Notes: generated by a model from the letters alone, not told the origin. A stretch of 64,000 bases of DNA from Bemisia tabaci (GCF_918797505.1 NC_092801.1:20770116-20834115), one strand, 5' to 3'; shown: positions 10,524-22,079, numbered from the stretch's first letter. A program made the numbers and translations.

Positions 10524-11207
10524 GTTAGACATTGTTCAACTCCAATTCTCTTTAATTTTTTGAAAGATCGTTCAATGTCCGTCCAAAATTTGACGGGTTT
10601 TTGACGTGTAGACAGAGGGAAAAAATATAAATAAAAATAAATAAAAAAAAGTTCTTTACTAAAAATATAAATATTTTTAGTAAAGAACATCCAAAAGTTT
10701 CGGAGTGAAAATATAATTTGAGAGAGGACATTTTGCATAGTCGGAACGTGGTTACGTTTTTTCGTCTGGGAAGGGATACGTTAGACATTTTTCGACTCCA
10801 ATTCTCTTAAATTCTCTGAAAGATCGTTCAATGTTCGTCCAAAATTTGACGGGTTCTTGCGTGTAGACAGAGGGAAAATCGCAAAAATTTTCAGTAAAGA
10901 ACATCCAAAAGTTTCGGAGTGAAAATACAATTTGAGAGAGGACATTTTGCAAAGTCGGAACGTGGTTACGTTTTTTCGCCTGGGAAGGGATAAGTTAGAC
11001 ATTTTTCGACTCCAATTCTCTTAAATTCTCTGAAAGATCGTGCAATGTTCGTCCAAAATTTGACGGGTTCTTGCGTGTAGACAGAGGGAAAATTGAAAAT
11101 ATTTTCAGTAGAGAACGTCCAAAAGTTTCGGAGTAAAAATACAATTTGAGAGAGGACATTTTGCAAAGTCGGAACGTGCTTACGTTTTTTCGTCCGGGAA
11201 GGGATAA
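10524..11207. repeat. Array M: three tandem copies, about 214 bp each
   Basis: The unit begins GTTAGACATT at 10524, 10780 and 10994. The first copy is longer because of an AT-rich insert (10620-10680) that itself folds back. Conserved blocks are GAAAGATCGTTCAATG, CAAAATTTGACGGGTT, AAAGTTTCGGAGTGAAAAT and GAGAGAGGACATTTTGC. Repeated reverse-strand frames in each unit change frame between copies, because 214 is not a multiple of 3, and are not genes. A single foldback relative lies at 42664-42850. Confidence 0.9.
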
Positions 11208-12462
11208 ATATGACGCAAACGATTGGGGTTCCAGACAAGGAGAGAAAATTTCTCTCGGTGTGCCGTCTCTGGGAAATATGAAAAATTAACTCATAACTTT
11301 CGCATTAATGCGAGGGTCGTCAAGGAATTAAGGGTTCTCTGCTTTTTCTGCCGCGGGAGCTATTTGTGATGGAAGTAATCTAATTATACAGTCGGGCGTC
11401 CATTATGACAGCTTTAATTCAACCCTCATTTTAAACATTTAGAGGAAACAGTCTCGTAGGGTACGAAAATCCCTGTCGAGTAAATGGGCAATGAGTGTTG
11501 CAGTAAGCAGCTGCTTTCACGGGGCGCTGGGCAAGGTAATGTAAGAATCAGAGCACCTTCTTACTCTCTACCTCTCAAAATTTTACGTCACGAAGCTGCC
11601 ATTTTATTTTACCAAAAATTCCAGGATCCCCGGAATTAATTCCAATTTCCCAAAGTTCGGAGAAAAATTCTGACTTTTCAAAAGTTCCGGAAAAAATCCA
11701 GAAATACGCCCGGATTTAGTTCCAAAGATCGCCAAATTTGATTAAATAACCATCAAATCTGATTAAATAATAGGTTGGACTGACGCAAAACCCCGAAATT
11801 CCGAGAAATTCCAAAAGTAACTGAAAATTCCGGGAAAAGTTCCGATCATTTGAAAAATTTCGAAATACGGTATTAATTCTGAAAACCGGCAGCGCTGGTA
11901 GAAAATGATTCAGTCGGTAAAAAAAAACAGTTTCAGAGTATATTTCTCTCAGAACTGATTACTTTACGTACAAGTAAACGAAGGAAAAACATGTTTGCCA
12001 ACTTGCAAGAGCGACACTGCATATGGTATGTGATAAATTGAAGGAGTTTCTTCCGTCGAAGGAATAGGTACTGGCGCACGCTTTGCTATAACGTGATGTG
12101 AAATGAGTCGGAGCTAAAAGAAGCATCTATTTCTACTCTTTGGATAGTTTTTAGTATACTCGATTCATTGAAGGCGCTCCTTGCTGTTGAAAAAACACAC
12201 GGCTCGAATCATGGTGTGGAATTTTGAATTAGCGTGACGCGAACAAAAAATTTCAAACTATTGGATATTTTATTTTATGCAGAATAGCGATTCAACGAAT
12301 CGGGTTTACATTGAATGCACTAAATTCTTTGATTTGATTTCTGACTGTCCGCAGTGGCAGAGAGGGCCTCACTTCAAAATAACTCAAACATGAGTTATTG
12401 GTACCAGAGCATGGAGGAGTCTTTTATATAGAGTTCGGGACAAAAAAAGGTATAGGTAATTT
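11208..12462. other. Unassigned sequence with a degraded family N patch
   Basis: From about 11630 to 11890 there are loose AAAGTTCCGGAAAA and CCGGGAAAAGTTCCG words like family N but without a regular period. The rest has no copy that I saw and no credible frame. Confidence 0.4.
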
Positions 12463-12593
12463 CGTCGCTCCTCTGACGTAAGGGCGTAACTCGATTTCCA
12501 CTTGAGCCCTGAAAGCATGGAGTTATATGGAAAACAGGGCTCACGTAGAAATTGAGATACGCCCTTACGTCAGAGGAACGGCGATTTAAGGTA
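12463..12593. mobile_element. Short MITE, family T, copy T1
   Basis: A 131-bp element with inverted ends. CCTCTGACGTAAGGGCGTA on the left matches the reverse complement of TACGCCCTTACGTCAGAGG on the right. Inner arms contain TTGAGCCCTG and CAGGGCTCACG. A half copy lies near 21395-21452 (GGTTCACGTGGACA, ATACGCCTATGTCAGAGG). Confidence 0.85.
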
Positions 12594-13284
12594 GATTCTT
12601 GCGTACACAAGAGCCGCTTTCATAGCGCTCTGACGCTCTGCGACACCTAGCTGCCACCTGCCATAGTCTTCTGTCCTCCCACTGTCTTTCTGAGAATTTA
12701 CACTATTTTCCAGTGGAACCCACTCAAGCATCAGATTTTTTTCCGTCTTACGGCCAATATGCCCATATCAGACTACCTGTTTGGTCATGACGTCGAACAC
12801 GATATCACTGTAAACTTACCCATGATTTGACTTGCCTTTTCATTACAGACAAGACTTATAGAAATTCATCCTGAAGTCTTCCAGAAACGGGGTGTCTAGT
12901 AAACTTTCATTTTGGATTTCCCTGATATTTTCCCGATATATTAACTGAAATTTCTTGGTCTTTTTGTGCAAATAAACTGACACTCATTTAACGAGAATTT
13001 TTTGGTAATTTCTGTCAGGGAACATGATTAGTATATGATTAGTCGTTACTACCTGAATACCTAGATGTTGTGTTTCGCTAATCTGCTGGTGGCTATTTCA
13101 AAAGCAATTGATAAAGCAAAGATTTATCCTCAGAGCTTTTTTCTAGACGTTTCATGCCACGCTATGACCGAAATAAAAATGACGAGATAAAAAAAAAGTA
13201 AAATAAAAGAAATCTATCTTCCTATTTTTATTTAACGTGTATATTAACGCGTATCTGCATAGAAAAACCAACAGCACAAATGCT
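12594..13284. other. Unassigned AT-rich sequence
   Basis: No repeat relationship or coding frame noticed over about 690 bp. Confidence 0.35.
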
Positions 13285-13337
13285 GTTTTTAAAATGAGCT
13301 AGAAATAGTGGTTCCTTCCTGCAAAATGTAATCCAAA
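13285..13337. mobile_element. Right-end fragment of family E
   Basis: AGAAATAGTGGTTCCTTCCT then GCAAAATGTAATCCAA is the right arm of the E1-type element (compare 50440-50471). The left arm is absent. Foldback R1 starts immediately afterwards. Confidence 0.65.
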
Positions 13338-13488
13338 TGCACGTATTTCTATCAAAGAGAACTATGTGCAGAGGGAAAGATGGGGTGTGCTCGTTCGTGC
13401 TCGCGCCATAAGAATGAATGGGAAATATAAAGCGCCAGTGACGTCAGCGGCAACGACGAGAGAAACGACGATCGGGAAGGCCGTCTTC

Positions 13489-13677
13489 AACTCATGAGCC
13501 CTGTCCACAAAGCTCTAAATACATGCCCACAGCTCATACACTGTGCACACAATTCCGTTTGACAGAACGTGAAATCCCGCTTCTCTAACTCAACAAACTG
13601 AACTGTGAGCCAACTAAGTGCGGCACCCATGAGCCGTGGGCATGTATCTAGAGCCTTGTGGACAGGATTCATGAGTT
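13489..13677. mobile_element. Foldback nested in R1
   Basis: AACTCATGAGCCCTGTCCAC mirrors GTGGACAGGATTCATGAGTT, and CATGCCCAC mirrors GTGGGCATG. It is 189 bp long. Removing it restores the match between the two R1 arms (AACGACGAGAGAAAC against its mirror near 14070), so it is a later insertion. Confidence 0.75.
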
Positions 13678-13860
13678 AAATACCGCCTCAATCGTCATTT
13701 CTCTCCATAGAGTACATAGAGTCGTAATGTAATTGGGAGAGCTGGCGCCACTTTTAAGCATTTTCCATGTCCCGAATTCCGAGACTCCTGTGTGACGCCG
13801 GGTCACTTTTTCGATACATAATCGATTATTTGCGATACACGGGTACCCGGCCATCCGATG

Positions 13861-13900
<40 letters not shown>

Positions 13901-13901
13901 A
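13861..13901 (+). repeat. (ACA)n microsatellite
   Basis: 41 bases of ACA/CAA trinucleotide, about 13 units, in the loop of foldback R1. Likely length-polymorphic. Confidence 0.97.
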
Positions 13902-14190
13902 GGAGATAGGAATTACCACGTATTCCACACCGCCATTTTGGATCGAAAATGTATCGAAAAAGCGATCCGAACTCGGCGCACACCGGGCTCGGAATTCGTC
14001 GAGCAGAACATGGCGCCAGCACTCCCATTTACATTACGACTCTATGTACTCTATGTTTCTCTCGTCGTTGCTGCTGACATCACTGGCGCTTTATATTTCC
14101 CATTCATTCTTATACTACGGCTCGAGCACCAACGAGCACACCCCATCATTCCTGCTGCACATAGTTCTGTTCGATAGAAATACGTCCAAA

Positions 14191-14875
14191 TAATCCAATG
14201 CAATATCGAATCGATATTTAATATCCGGACGGCGGGTGCCGGAGCTGTTGTGTTTTTACTCGACTGTCGTCAAGGGACAAGACTTTGAATGTTCCGGGAC
14301 CGGAACTTTCTTTGAAGCGGAATTTCATCTTACTCCTGGTTCGTCTTAACGAGGTTTCACTGTATTTCCTCAACTTTCTTCCATATCAGCTGAAATTCTC
14401 GGAATCTCCAGAATGTTCGGATTTCCCCTAATTCTTGTCTCCGGCGCGCGCTTTCCATAAAAACAGCAAGAACAACAATGCCCGCCGCCGACGCTCGCAG
14501 ACCTCGTCGTTTCGTCACGACCTGTCACGCTGCGCTCAAACAATTTTCAGCTTCAGGATTTCGCGCTCGAATGGGAAACGAGCAAGAGCTCAAGACGGGG
14601 GTATTTTTCCGCCTTCCTCCCTTTGTTATCCACCTCCGGCCCCCCACCCCCTCCCCGCTCCGCCGCCGTCTTCAACAGAAAGCTCAACAGTCATCCTTCA
14701 AAAATGAGCGATGCAACTGTCAGCGCAAATTAAGGACTAGGAAACAAGTGTATTGTCTTGTCCTCCGGCATGTCCCTTCCACACGCGCTTTATTCAAGTT
14801 TGCCGCGACATCGTTGTCGAGTCGTCGTTAGTAATTAATAGTAATAAATTTTTCATTGCTCCGAAACAGGTTCCT
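14191..14875. other. Unassigned sequence, GC-rich centre
   Basis: GC-rich from about 14440 to 14660 with a pyrimidine-rich patch (CACCCCCTCCCCGC). Overlapping 90- and 117-codon frames show no motif. No repeat partner noticed. Confidence 0.35.
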
Positions 14876-15330
14876 TCGTTGCTCAGTCAGTAAAGGGTTA
14901 GGCTACACGGAGGAAAAAACCTCGTGCGTGGGACCCGAAGTTTAGGTCATATGGATCTCTGAAGTTTTCGGATTGAGCATCTGAACACTTTCGGTCTAGC
15001 TGTCGAGGTTCGGATCACACATCTAAAACTCCAGTTCTTACGTCTGAAGTACATCAGATGTGAGAACCGAAGTTTTTCGAATGTGAAAATCGAAGTTTTT
15101 CGGATGTGAAAACCGAAGTACTTCAGATGTAAGAACTGAAGTTTCAGATGTGCGATCCAAACCTCAGCAGCTGGACTTTAAGTGTTCAGATGCTCAATCC
15201 GAAAACTTCAGAGATCCATAAGACCTAAACTTCGGGTCCCACGCACGAAGTTTTTTTCTCCGTGTAATATTAGGTAGGTCGCAGGTTCGATCCCCCGGGT
15301 TAAGTGGGAAAATTCCTATCAATAAAATGC
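14876..15330 (+). mobile_element. Probable tRNA-derived SINE head, split by element DD
   Basis: TTGCTCAGTCAGTAAAGG at 14879-14896 resembles a tRNA D-arm / Pol III A box. TAGGTAGGTCGCAGGTTCGATCCC straddling 15280 contains a B box (GGTTCGATCCC). In a tRNA these are about 30-40 bases apart, and removing DD (14906-15264) gives that spacing. The acceptor stem is not clear and no poly-A tail is obvious, so this could also be a broken tRNA gene. Confidence 0.55.
14906..15264. mobile_element. Foldback element DD, TA-flanked
   Basis: A 359-bp near-perfect palindrome from CACGGAGGAAAAAAC to TTTTTTTCTCCGTG. Arms carry TGGGACCCGAAGTTTAGGTC and its mirror, and the centre holds short repeats of GAACCGAAGTTTTTC. 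TA flanks both sides (14904-14905, 15265-15266), as for Tc1/mariner-type MITEs. It sits between the A and B boxes of a tRNA-like sequence. Confidence 0.85.
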
Positions 15331-16040
15331 AAACGGAGAGCTTCCACAAGTTTCGTAAAATTATTTTTTTACGATTTTGGTAGTTGTTCTCGCAAGTAAT
15401 CATTTTAAGGGGCTCTTTTGCAAGTTCCGCCACTCATACTCCCGGGATACAGCCACAGAGAGCGAAAAACACGTAAAATTGAACATTTTTAATTCAAGAA
15501 TGCCGCATCGTGGGCCACGCAGCAAGCGCGCGGTGCGCTTCACCAAAGCGGGACCATGCATTCAACAATGCTACAAAGTTACCTCCACAACTTAACACGT
15601 ACCCACGAAATTACAATGCTGACATTGTGCGGTACGAGGTGGGCGATGTTGGGCCTGTGGGTGACAATGTAACATTGTTGAACGGAGCGGAATCACTGAC
15701 GTCAGCATCATTCATTTCTCTCCGAGAAGAGATATCTCTTGTAGAAAATGGCTGAAAAATCACGATGAAATCAGGAAAGTCTCAAATACACTCCTAACCC
15801 CCAATATGCGCTAAAAATATGCGTTTTTTTTTCAGCTTTCCGCTTTTAAAACGATACTGCAGCACAGGTGAAAATTTCCTAAGAGGAGTAGTTCCATCCA
15901 ACTCTCGCACACTAGGATGCTGCGCAATAGTCAACATGCCCGACGCCAACCTGCCAAAGCACACAAGACAAGACGAGATGGGATTTAAGCAACCGGTCAG
16001 TTTATATTCACATTTTCCTTGAACGTTGATAAAGACTACG
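15331..16040. other. Unassigned sequence
   Basis: Short overlapping frames only (72, 81 and 67 codons), none recognised. No repeat partner noticed. Confidence 0.35.
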
Positions 16041-16178
16041 GTGCGCGTGCTGCCAGCTCGAAACGGGCACTGACGCCTACAAACCTAAAGGGCAACTTCA
16101 CGCATTGCGCAATGCTTGAAGTATCCCCTTAGGTTTGTAGGCGTCAGTGTGCATTTCGAGCTGGCAGCACGCCGCGCC
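16041..16178. mobile_element. Hairpin element, family K, copy K1
   Basis: Inverted arms of nearly 70 bp. GTGCTGCCAGCTCGAAA mirrors TTTCGAGCTGGCAGCAC. Inside these, ACGCCTACAAACCTAA mirrors TTAGGTTTGTAGGCGT. The centre is GCATTGCGCAATGC with almost no loop. K2 at 43441-43526 has the same inner arms. No coding content. Confidence 0.9.
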
Positions 16179-16330
16179 GCAGCGTGCCATAAACTTGCCT
16201 ACAATTATTAGATCAGGGTGTTAAATGCATATACAGGCAATTTGATATCAAATTCGAAATTAGCGACTCATAAAAAAAAAAACATCTATTACGAAACTTT
16301 CGTGATCTTTCAGTCATTATTATTTCTTCC

Positions 16331-16383
16331 TAGCCTTTAGTTTTGGACCGTAGTGGTCCGTAGCCTTTAGTTTTGGACCGTAG
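16331..16383 (+). repeat. 30-bp direct duplication
   Basis: TAGCCTTTAGTTTTGGACCG followed by TAG occurs at 16331 and again at 16361, separated by TGGTCCG. Confidence 0.92.
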
Positions 16384-16619
16384 TGCGGTGCTTCCTCACG
16401 ATTTCCGCGCAGAAGCGTCAGCCATGTTGGATGTAGTGTAGTATCCTAGTGCACAAGTGTTGGATGGAACGACTATTCTTACGAAACGTTTACGTGTGTC
16501 GTACTATCGTTTTTGAAGCGGCAAGTTTAAGAGATGCATATTTCTTAAGCAGATTTTGAAGTTAGAAGTGTATTTCAGACTTTTCTGATTCGCTCATCGT
16601 GATTTTTGAGTTATTTTAT

Positions 16620-16705
16620 CAAGCGTGTTTTTTCTTGTCGATGTTTTTAAGAGTCTGGACTCTATATCAAATTTGGTTTTTTTTTTTTTGTTTTTTTCCA
16701 TTGAG
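16620..16705. mobile_element. Right-half fragment of family C
   Basis: TTTTTTCTTGTCGATGTTTT, then AAGAGTCTGGACTCTATATC and a T-run match the right arm of C3-C5. The left arm is missing. Confidence 0.75.
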
Positions 16706-18030
16706 TCTTCACGTACACATACACAGGTGAAACAAGCTTTTAAGACTAATTTTGGCAGCATTGTCTGTGACAAAAGATGGATCCGTCGGGCTTATGAGCT
16801 TGACACCACAAAGGAGATCACTGTTAGATTGCCTTAGAGGAAAGCGCGTTTCAATATCTTAAAACCCAGTATTGCGGCCAGTAACTAGGTTTATTGTCTC
16901 GCAACGTCAGGGAGATTAGTCCACTGAAATGAAAAAGGCAAAGGGGTTGCAAAAATTTGATTGAGCACTGAAAGATCTGACACGGGCACGCACAGGCTCC
17001 TGATTTATCTTCATTATTCTTTCATTTAGATCTTATTACTTTTCGCTAGACTGGAGGAGGTATTCTTTTTTTCACAAATGATAAATTACATATTTACCTT
17101 TCATCATTACATATTAATAATTACAAGTCCCTTATTAAAAATTTAAATTTTATTTTTGTAGGAAAAATTATTTTGTTGCGAAGTCACTGAAATTAAATTC
17201 AAACTTTGTTCTTTGCCTTTACTTGATATTTTCTTGGATTCTCCTAAATTTATTTTTCAAGTCATCGATGGGAATTTTTGTATATCAATTGAATTTGTCT
17301 AAAAATAACGTCTTGGATCCATCCGGTACTTTATATCCATTTAATGAATGATCGACCTTAAAACTATTAATTACAGTAAAATCATTGTTAAACTCTTCAA
17401 AAATATTTACAAAAACTAAGATTGCTCAAGTTACTTTCTAAACTACTGATATAATTAAATAGTTCCTAAGCATTCCTTTCTTTAGGATTAAAATGGAACA
17501 TGTTTCGAACAAACTTGTTTATCGGTGTTCTGTTAAGGCACGCGTAAGAGGAATAAATGGATTTTTTTTAAGCGTGCCTATAGGGCTCGCTTTTTGAAAT
17601 CACTCGGATGTACTGTAGTACAGCACACCGATCGACCAATGCTTTTCAAGGGGCGGTCCGAATTTTTTTTCCGTCGGATCCGTTCTTCCGTTTTTGAACC
17701 GTTATAGTGTCAAGCCCTGAAGGTCATTCATCGAGAAACCGAATTATCCTGTTACTGGAAACCCTTGAGAACATTTTCCCGTGGAAACCGTATTATTTTC
17801 TTTCATAGGTACGTCAAATAAGCTTTTCTACGCTCGGAGGATTTAAATTAGAAGTTTAAATGCCGCCATAACTATTTAGCGAATCAGCGTCTTTTCAAAA
17901 GCGGTTAAACCCAAGTTGGCTGCATCTCCATAGTTACAACTGCAGCGAAGTGAGCAATCTCCAATTCGACCAATTGGAAGGCAGAGTTTTGGAGGTTAGG
18001 TTCCCTTGTTGATTCTCTGAGTGTAAGTTG

Positions 18031-18061
<31 letters not shown>

Positions 18062-18704
18062 GTGTCACGTTTTTTTTTTTTTTTTATTTCCAGAAAAGAT
18101 ACCTTAAAGTCTCATTTTAATACAAATCAATCGAAGAAAAGAGAAAAGACAAAGTTTGACTCATTAAACAGAGTAAACTCCATACTCTGCTGCTGCAAAC
18201 TGAGCAATCTCCAACATGACGCAACAAACTGAACAATTTCCAAACTTTAATTTGAAATTCTGAATGAACCAATTCAGTTAAATGATTTATGATGTTATTT
18301 TCTTTGTTCATCCAATATAATTATGTTACTTTCTTTATTCAATAAAATGTATTTTCAATAAAATGTATTTACATTCAACGGTATCAAATCAATAATTCCT
18401 CCCCAATTTGCAGAGAGTACTAATTTATACCAATCTCGTTGAAATGGAAATAGTGCACACACTAGATTTCAGTTCTTCGGCACGCTTTTCCAACATATTC
18501 ATGTTGGATGTTTCTTCTTGTTTCTTTTTGAACAAGTAAGTGTGTTTATTGTGATTATTACATGTTGGAACTATACTTGACAGAGTATAGCCCGAAGGCC
18601 TGATTTACATTCTAGTTGGAACCTATCTTATTTAATTATTTACATAGTGTTTTATTTGTGTTCCCTCCATGTATAATTTCCCTTTAAAAGTAAGAGGAAT
18701 AACT
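16706..18704. other. Unassigned AT-rich stretch with poly-T tracts
   Basis: Two kilobases without a recognised frame. T-runs of 29 bases (18033-18061) and 16 bases (18070-18085) are separated by GTGTCACG. Short words such as GAGCAATCTCCAA recur at about 17952 and 18202, hinting at a local old duplication. ATAAAATGTATTT is doubled near 18340-18370. Confidence 0.4.
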
Positions 18705-18962
18705 GGATTGCATTTTGCAAAAAGGAACCAGAAGTATTGCAATGATGCTAAGATTGTGCAAATTCACCCAATGCAATAAAATTACTGAAATCATGAAAAA
18801 ATATGACGCTTACAGATGGTAATTTTTGTCTTAATTTTCAGTTTTTAGCGAGTAAAATAGAAACTGTTAATGGAAAATCAGGTTCATCTTCCTAGACAAG
18901 AAGTTCTTAGCAATCTTAGCAACACTGCAATGCTCCTGGTTCCTTTTTACAAAATGCGATCC
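18705..18962. mobile_element. Family E-like foldback, copy E6
   Basis: GGATTGCATTTTGCAAAAAG then GAACCAG at the left mirrors CTGGTTCCTTTTTACAAAAT then GCGATCC at the right. The 258-bp length is greater than the roughly 140 bp of E1 and E3, so the centre differs. Confidence 0.75.
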
Positions 18963-19025
18963 AACTCTCACGTTGTCTGGGGGTCTATTGCATGACTTTC
19001 ACTAGTTTTCCGTGACGCTTGTAAT

Positions 19026-19573
19026 GGACCCCTAGACAAGGTACGAATTTAAGCAATCTGATACTAGTTTCTTAACCAGAATTTCACGTAGAACGCGATT
19101 TGCAAAACGTAAATTACTGAAACCAACTCCTAACGAAGATATTAACGTTTTTATTTCACATTGGTTACGAGGAATTTGAACTGCCCGCTCACAAGAAACT
19201 CAAAGCTCTACGTGAGTCAAATTGCGCACTACAGCGGTTTCAGCAAGCTTCTCAATCGAGCAATGTTCATTTCCCACCATGTGCTGTTCAAACTATGAGC
19301 AATTCGCTATAGCTGAGCCAAAGCGTCAATATTGAGGTTGCCAGATTTTTATATCGCAGAGACTGTCATGATGACGTTTAGCGCGCGATGTGAATCGCGT
19401 AGAGCATTGAGTTTTAATGAGCGGGTGGTTTGAATCCACGCATCAAGAATCATTAAATATCTTCGTAAGGAGTTAATTACGGTAATTTTTGCTGTGCGCA
19501 TCGTGTTTTGCGTGAAATTTTTGTTACGAAACATGGATCAGAATGCCGGAAATCGCACCTTGTCTAGTGGTCC
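19026..19573. mobile_element. Foldback element, family B, copy B3 (full length)
   Basis: A 548-bp palindromic element from GGACCCCTAGACAAGGTACG to CACCTTGTCTAGTGGTCC, flanked by AT on each side. It is the same length as B4 (41079-41626) and closely similar throughout. Short frames inside it are arms read in alternative frames. No transposase. Confidence 0.9.
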
Positions 19574-19666
19574 ATTCTGAGACCATGAACTTCTCAGAGA
19601 AAACCTCGAGGAATTTAAAAAAAATAAGGTGTCGCAGATTACTCTGATATCATTTTCGGTCCGTTT

Positions 19667-21070
19667 TTAATAAATCAACTTTTCAAGTGGGTCCGCTGAT
19701 AGCGCTTTAGCGCGGGTGCGAGACCCGAACTCTAGTTTATCAGCGAAAAAACATGGGCGACACAGCAAACAGAGAGGAACATCGATCATCCCTCCCTCGG
19801 CGTTCGACCCGGACCCGGTGTTACTTATCAGGCTCATTGAGAAGTCCGACCCACGCAAATCACGCTTCAGAGCCAAAGAAATTGATGAGACTCGACTCTC
19901 ACCGCTGAAAAGCACCCTTAAAATATTTCACCACCGCCAGCTCAGGGTGCTTTACTTGCTAATTCCTCGAGGATTTTTGTGGGTTCGGATTCAAAATGCG
20001 AAAATGGAAATGCATCAGTGATACATTAGTAATGGATCATTCGGAGGGAAACCACAAAATTTGTAGCGTTATTTTACATTCCTGAGTGTAAAAACCACCA
20101 AATTTGCAACGTGGTTTTAAATTCCTTAGTTAAATATTAATTTCTGAGGGTGCTTTAGTTGCTAATTCGTCGTGGATTTTTGTGAGTTCGGATTCAAAAT
20201 GCGATATCATCAGAGATACACCAGTAATGCATCATTATGAGGGAATGCACAAAATTTGTAGAGTTATTCTAAATTCCTGAGTGTGAAAACAAATGAATTT
20301 GCGGTGTAATTTTAAATTCCTGAGTTAAATATGAATTTCCCCGACCTAACTGAGGGTGCTTTACTTACTAATTTGTCGTGGATTTTTGTGAGTTCGGATT
20401 CAAAATGCAAATCATTATGCGGGAACCCACAAAATGTGTAGAGTTATTCTAAATTCCTGAGTGTAAAAACCAATAAATTTGCTGTGTAATTTTAAATTCC
20501 TGAGTTAAATATGAATTTCCCCAACCTAACTGAGGGTGCTTTACTTACTAATTTCTCGTGAATTTTTGTGAGTTCGGATTCAAAACGCGAAAATGGAAAC
20601 GTATCAGTGATACATCAGTAATGCATCATGTTGTGGGAAACCACAGAATTTGTAGCGTTATTTTAAATTCCTGAGTGTAAAAAGAAATTGATGAGACTCA
20701 ACTCTCACCGCTGAAAAGCACCCTTAAAATATTTCACCATCGCCAGCTGAGGGTACTTTACTTGCTAATTCCTCGTGGATTTTTGTGGGTTCGGATTCAA
20801 AGCGCGAAAATGGAAATGCATCAGTAATGGATCATTATGAGGGAAACCACAAAATTTGTAGCGTTATTTTAAATTCCTGAGTGTGAAAACCACTTTTGCA
20901 ATGTGGTTTTAAATTCCTGAGTTAAATATTAATTTCTGAGGGTGCTTCAGTTACCAATTTGTCGTGGATTTTTGTGAGTTCGGGTTCAACATGCGATAAT
21001 GAAAATGCATCAATGAGAGCATGACATTGGGAAACCAACAAACTTGTAGCATAAAATTAAATTCCTACAT
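19667..21070. repeat. Array P: six tandem copies, about 180-215 bp each
   Basis: The unit starts with GAGGGTGCTTTACTT or a variant at about 19942, 20150, 20353, 20532, 20750 and 20938. It carries TCGTGGATTTTTGTGAGTTC, ATTCAAAATGCGA, AAACCACAAAATTTGTAG and TTTAAATTCCTGAGT. A second block (AAGAAATTGATGAGACTC, CTCTCACCGCTGAAAAGCAC) precedes the first and fifth units, giving a higher-order repeat. The first block is preceded by a GC-richer 101-codon frame (19716-20021) that I do not recognise. Confidence 0.92.
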
Positions 21071-21618
21071 TTTTGAAGAGTAGAGGCTGTACTTATTTCG
21101 CAGGAATTTTTCGAATTGAATCAGCGATATTCTATCGATGGGAACTCAAAATAGGAGAGCTTTCATGGTCACATATTGCTCAAAATGTATTCCTGTGGAT
21201 TGAACGGACTCTCTACAGTTCAAAAATCCAATAATTACACATTGCTGAAAAATCTCATCTAACGTGACAAAACTGAAAGATAACAGAAATGAAAGTGTTC
21301 CGCGAAAGGTGTAAGATTTCGAAAAAAATTGTTGAAATTTGAGATTAAAAGAGTTACGGCTTTTAACTTACTAGGAAGCTCACGAATTTATATGTAAAGT
21401 AGGGTTCACGTGGACACTGATATACGCCTATGTCAGAGGGACGTCAAAATAAAGCTGTATTTCCATTCATTTATCTACTATTGACCATAAAATGGCTCTG
21501 ATTGACTCTAGGTTACTTTGATTGCCTTTGAAGATTGGAACCTCCTCTAACTCAATCTACGAGTCAAGTGGAACGTTGCGAGATGCAAAAATCGCCGTGA
21601 AAATAGGAGTTTCTCAAG
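21071..21618. other. Unassigned sequence with a half copy of family T
   Basis: AGGGTTCACGTGGACACTGA and ATACGCCTATGTCAGAGG at about 21400-21445 match one arm of T1. The remainder shows nothing recognisable. Confidence 0.5.
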
Positions 21619-21756
21619 TGGACTGCATTTTGCAATTTGGAACTATAAATTCTGGCTCTTCTGGAAAAACACTTATGTGCGTGGAAACTAATGGCACATA
21701 CGTTGTTTTTAAACCGGGCCAGAATTTATAGTTCCAAATTACAAAATGTGGTCCAA
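21619..21756. mobile_element. Foldback element, family E, copy E3
   Basis: TGGACTGCATTTTGCAATTT then GGAACTATAAATTCTGGC at the left mirrors GCCAGAATTTATAGTTCC and AAATTACAAAATGTGGTCCA at the right. 138 bp, like E1 and E2. The reading frame over it is an artefact. Confidence 0.85.
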
Positions 21757-22079
21757 GTAATACACAAGTTGGAAAAGCTCAAAACTGCTTCCTTGACTAA
21801 AATGCGAAGCTTAAAGTTGAAATTGTAATTCTCAGGCATTCTCTTTCTAAACAAACTTTTCGGAAACGAAATTTAAGAAGAAAGCAACATCTCCATTAGA
21901 TTCAACTTAGCTTCAAAAAAAGGAACGGAATATATTGTTATTTTGGACGATATACGAATAAATTTCTGTTTTGCAACTAGGAACTGCAATTTCTGACTCA
22001 TTTTTTCAAGTATTTACATGCATATCGAGGACCAAGAGACAATACCGCCTACCTAAAAAATTTTGGCGGGAATGAGTTG
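21757..22079. other. Unassigned sequence
   Basis: AT-rich, no frame, no repeat partner noticed. Confidence 0.35.

Larger units (their letters stand above)
13338..14190. mobile_element. Large foldback element R1 (853 bp) with S-like ends
   Basis: The left arm (CACGTATTTCTATCAAAGAG, ACTATGTGCAGAG, TGGGGTGTGCTCGTT, CATTCATTGG-type core) is the reverse complement of the right arm (AACGAGCACACCCCATC, CTGCACATAGTTCTG, TCGATAGAAATACGT). A 189-bp foldback (13489-13677) has inserted in the left arm, and an ACA microsatellite occupies the loop. Reading frames crossing the loop give runs of N, T or C and are artefacts. The TIR resembles family S. Confidence 0.8.

Noticed and set aside
10469..11238. Five similar reverse frames that look like a gene family
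   Set aside because: They are the same 214-bp tandem unit read in different phases; none has an independent start or recognised domain.
13669..14193. Frames with poly-N, poly-T or poly-C
   Set aside because: They cross the ACA microsatellite in the loop of foldback R1 and use the two inverted arms as flanks.
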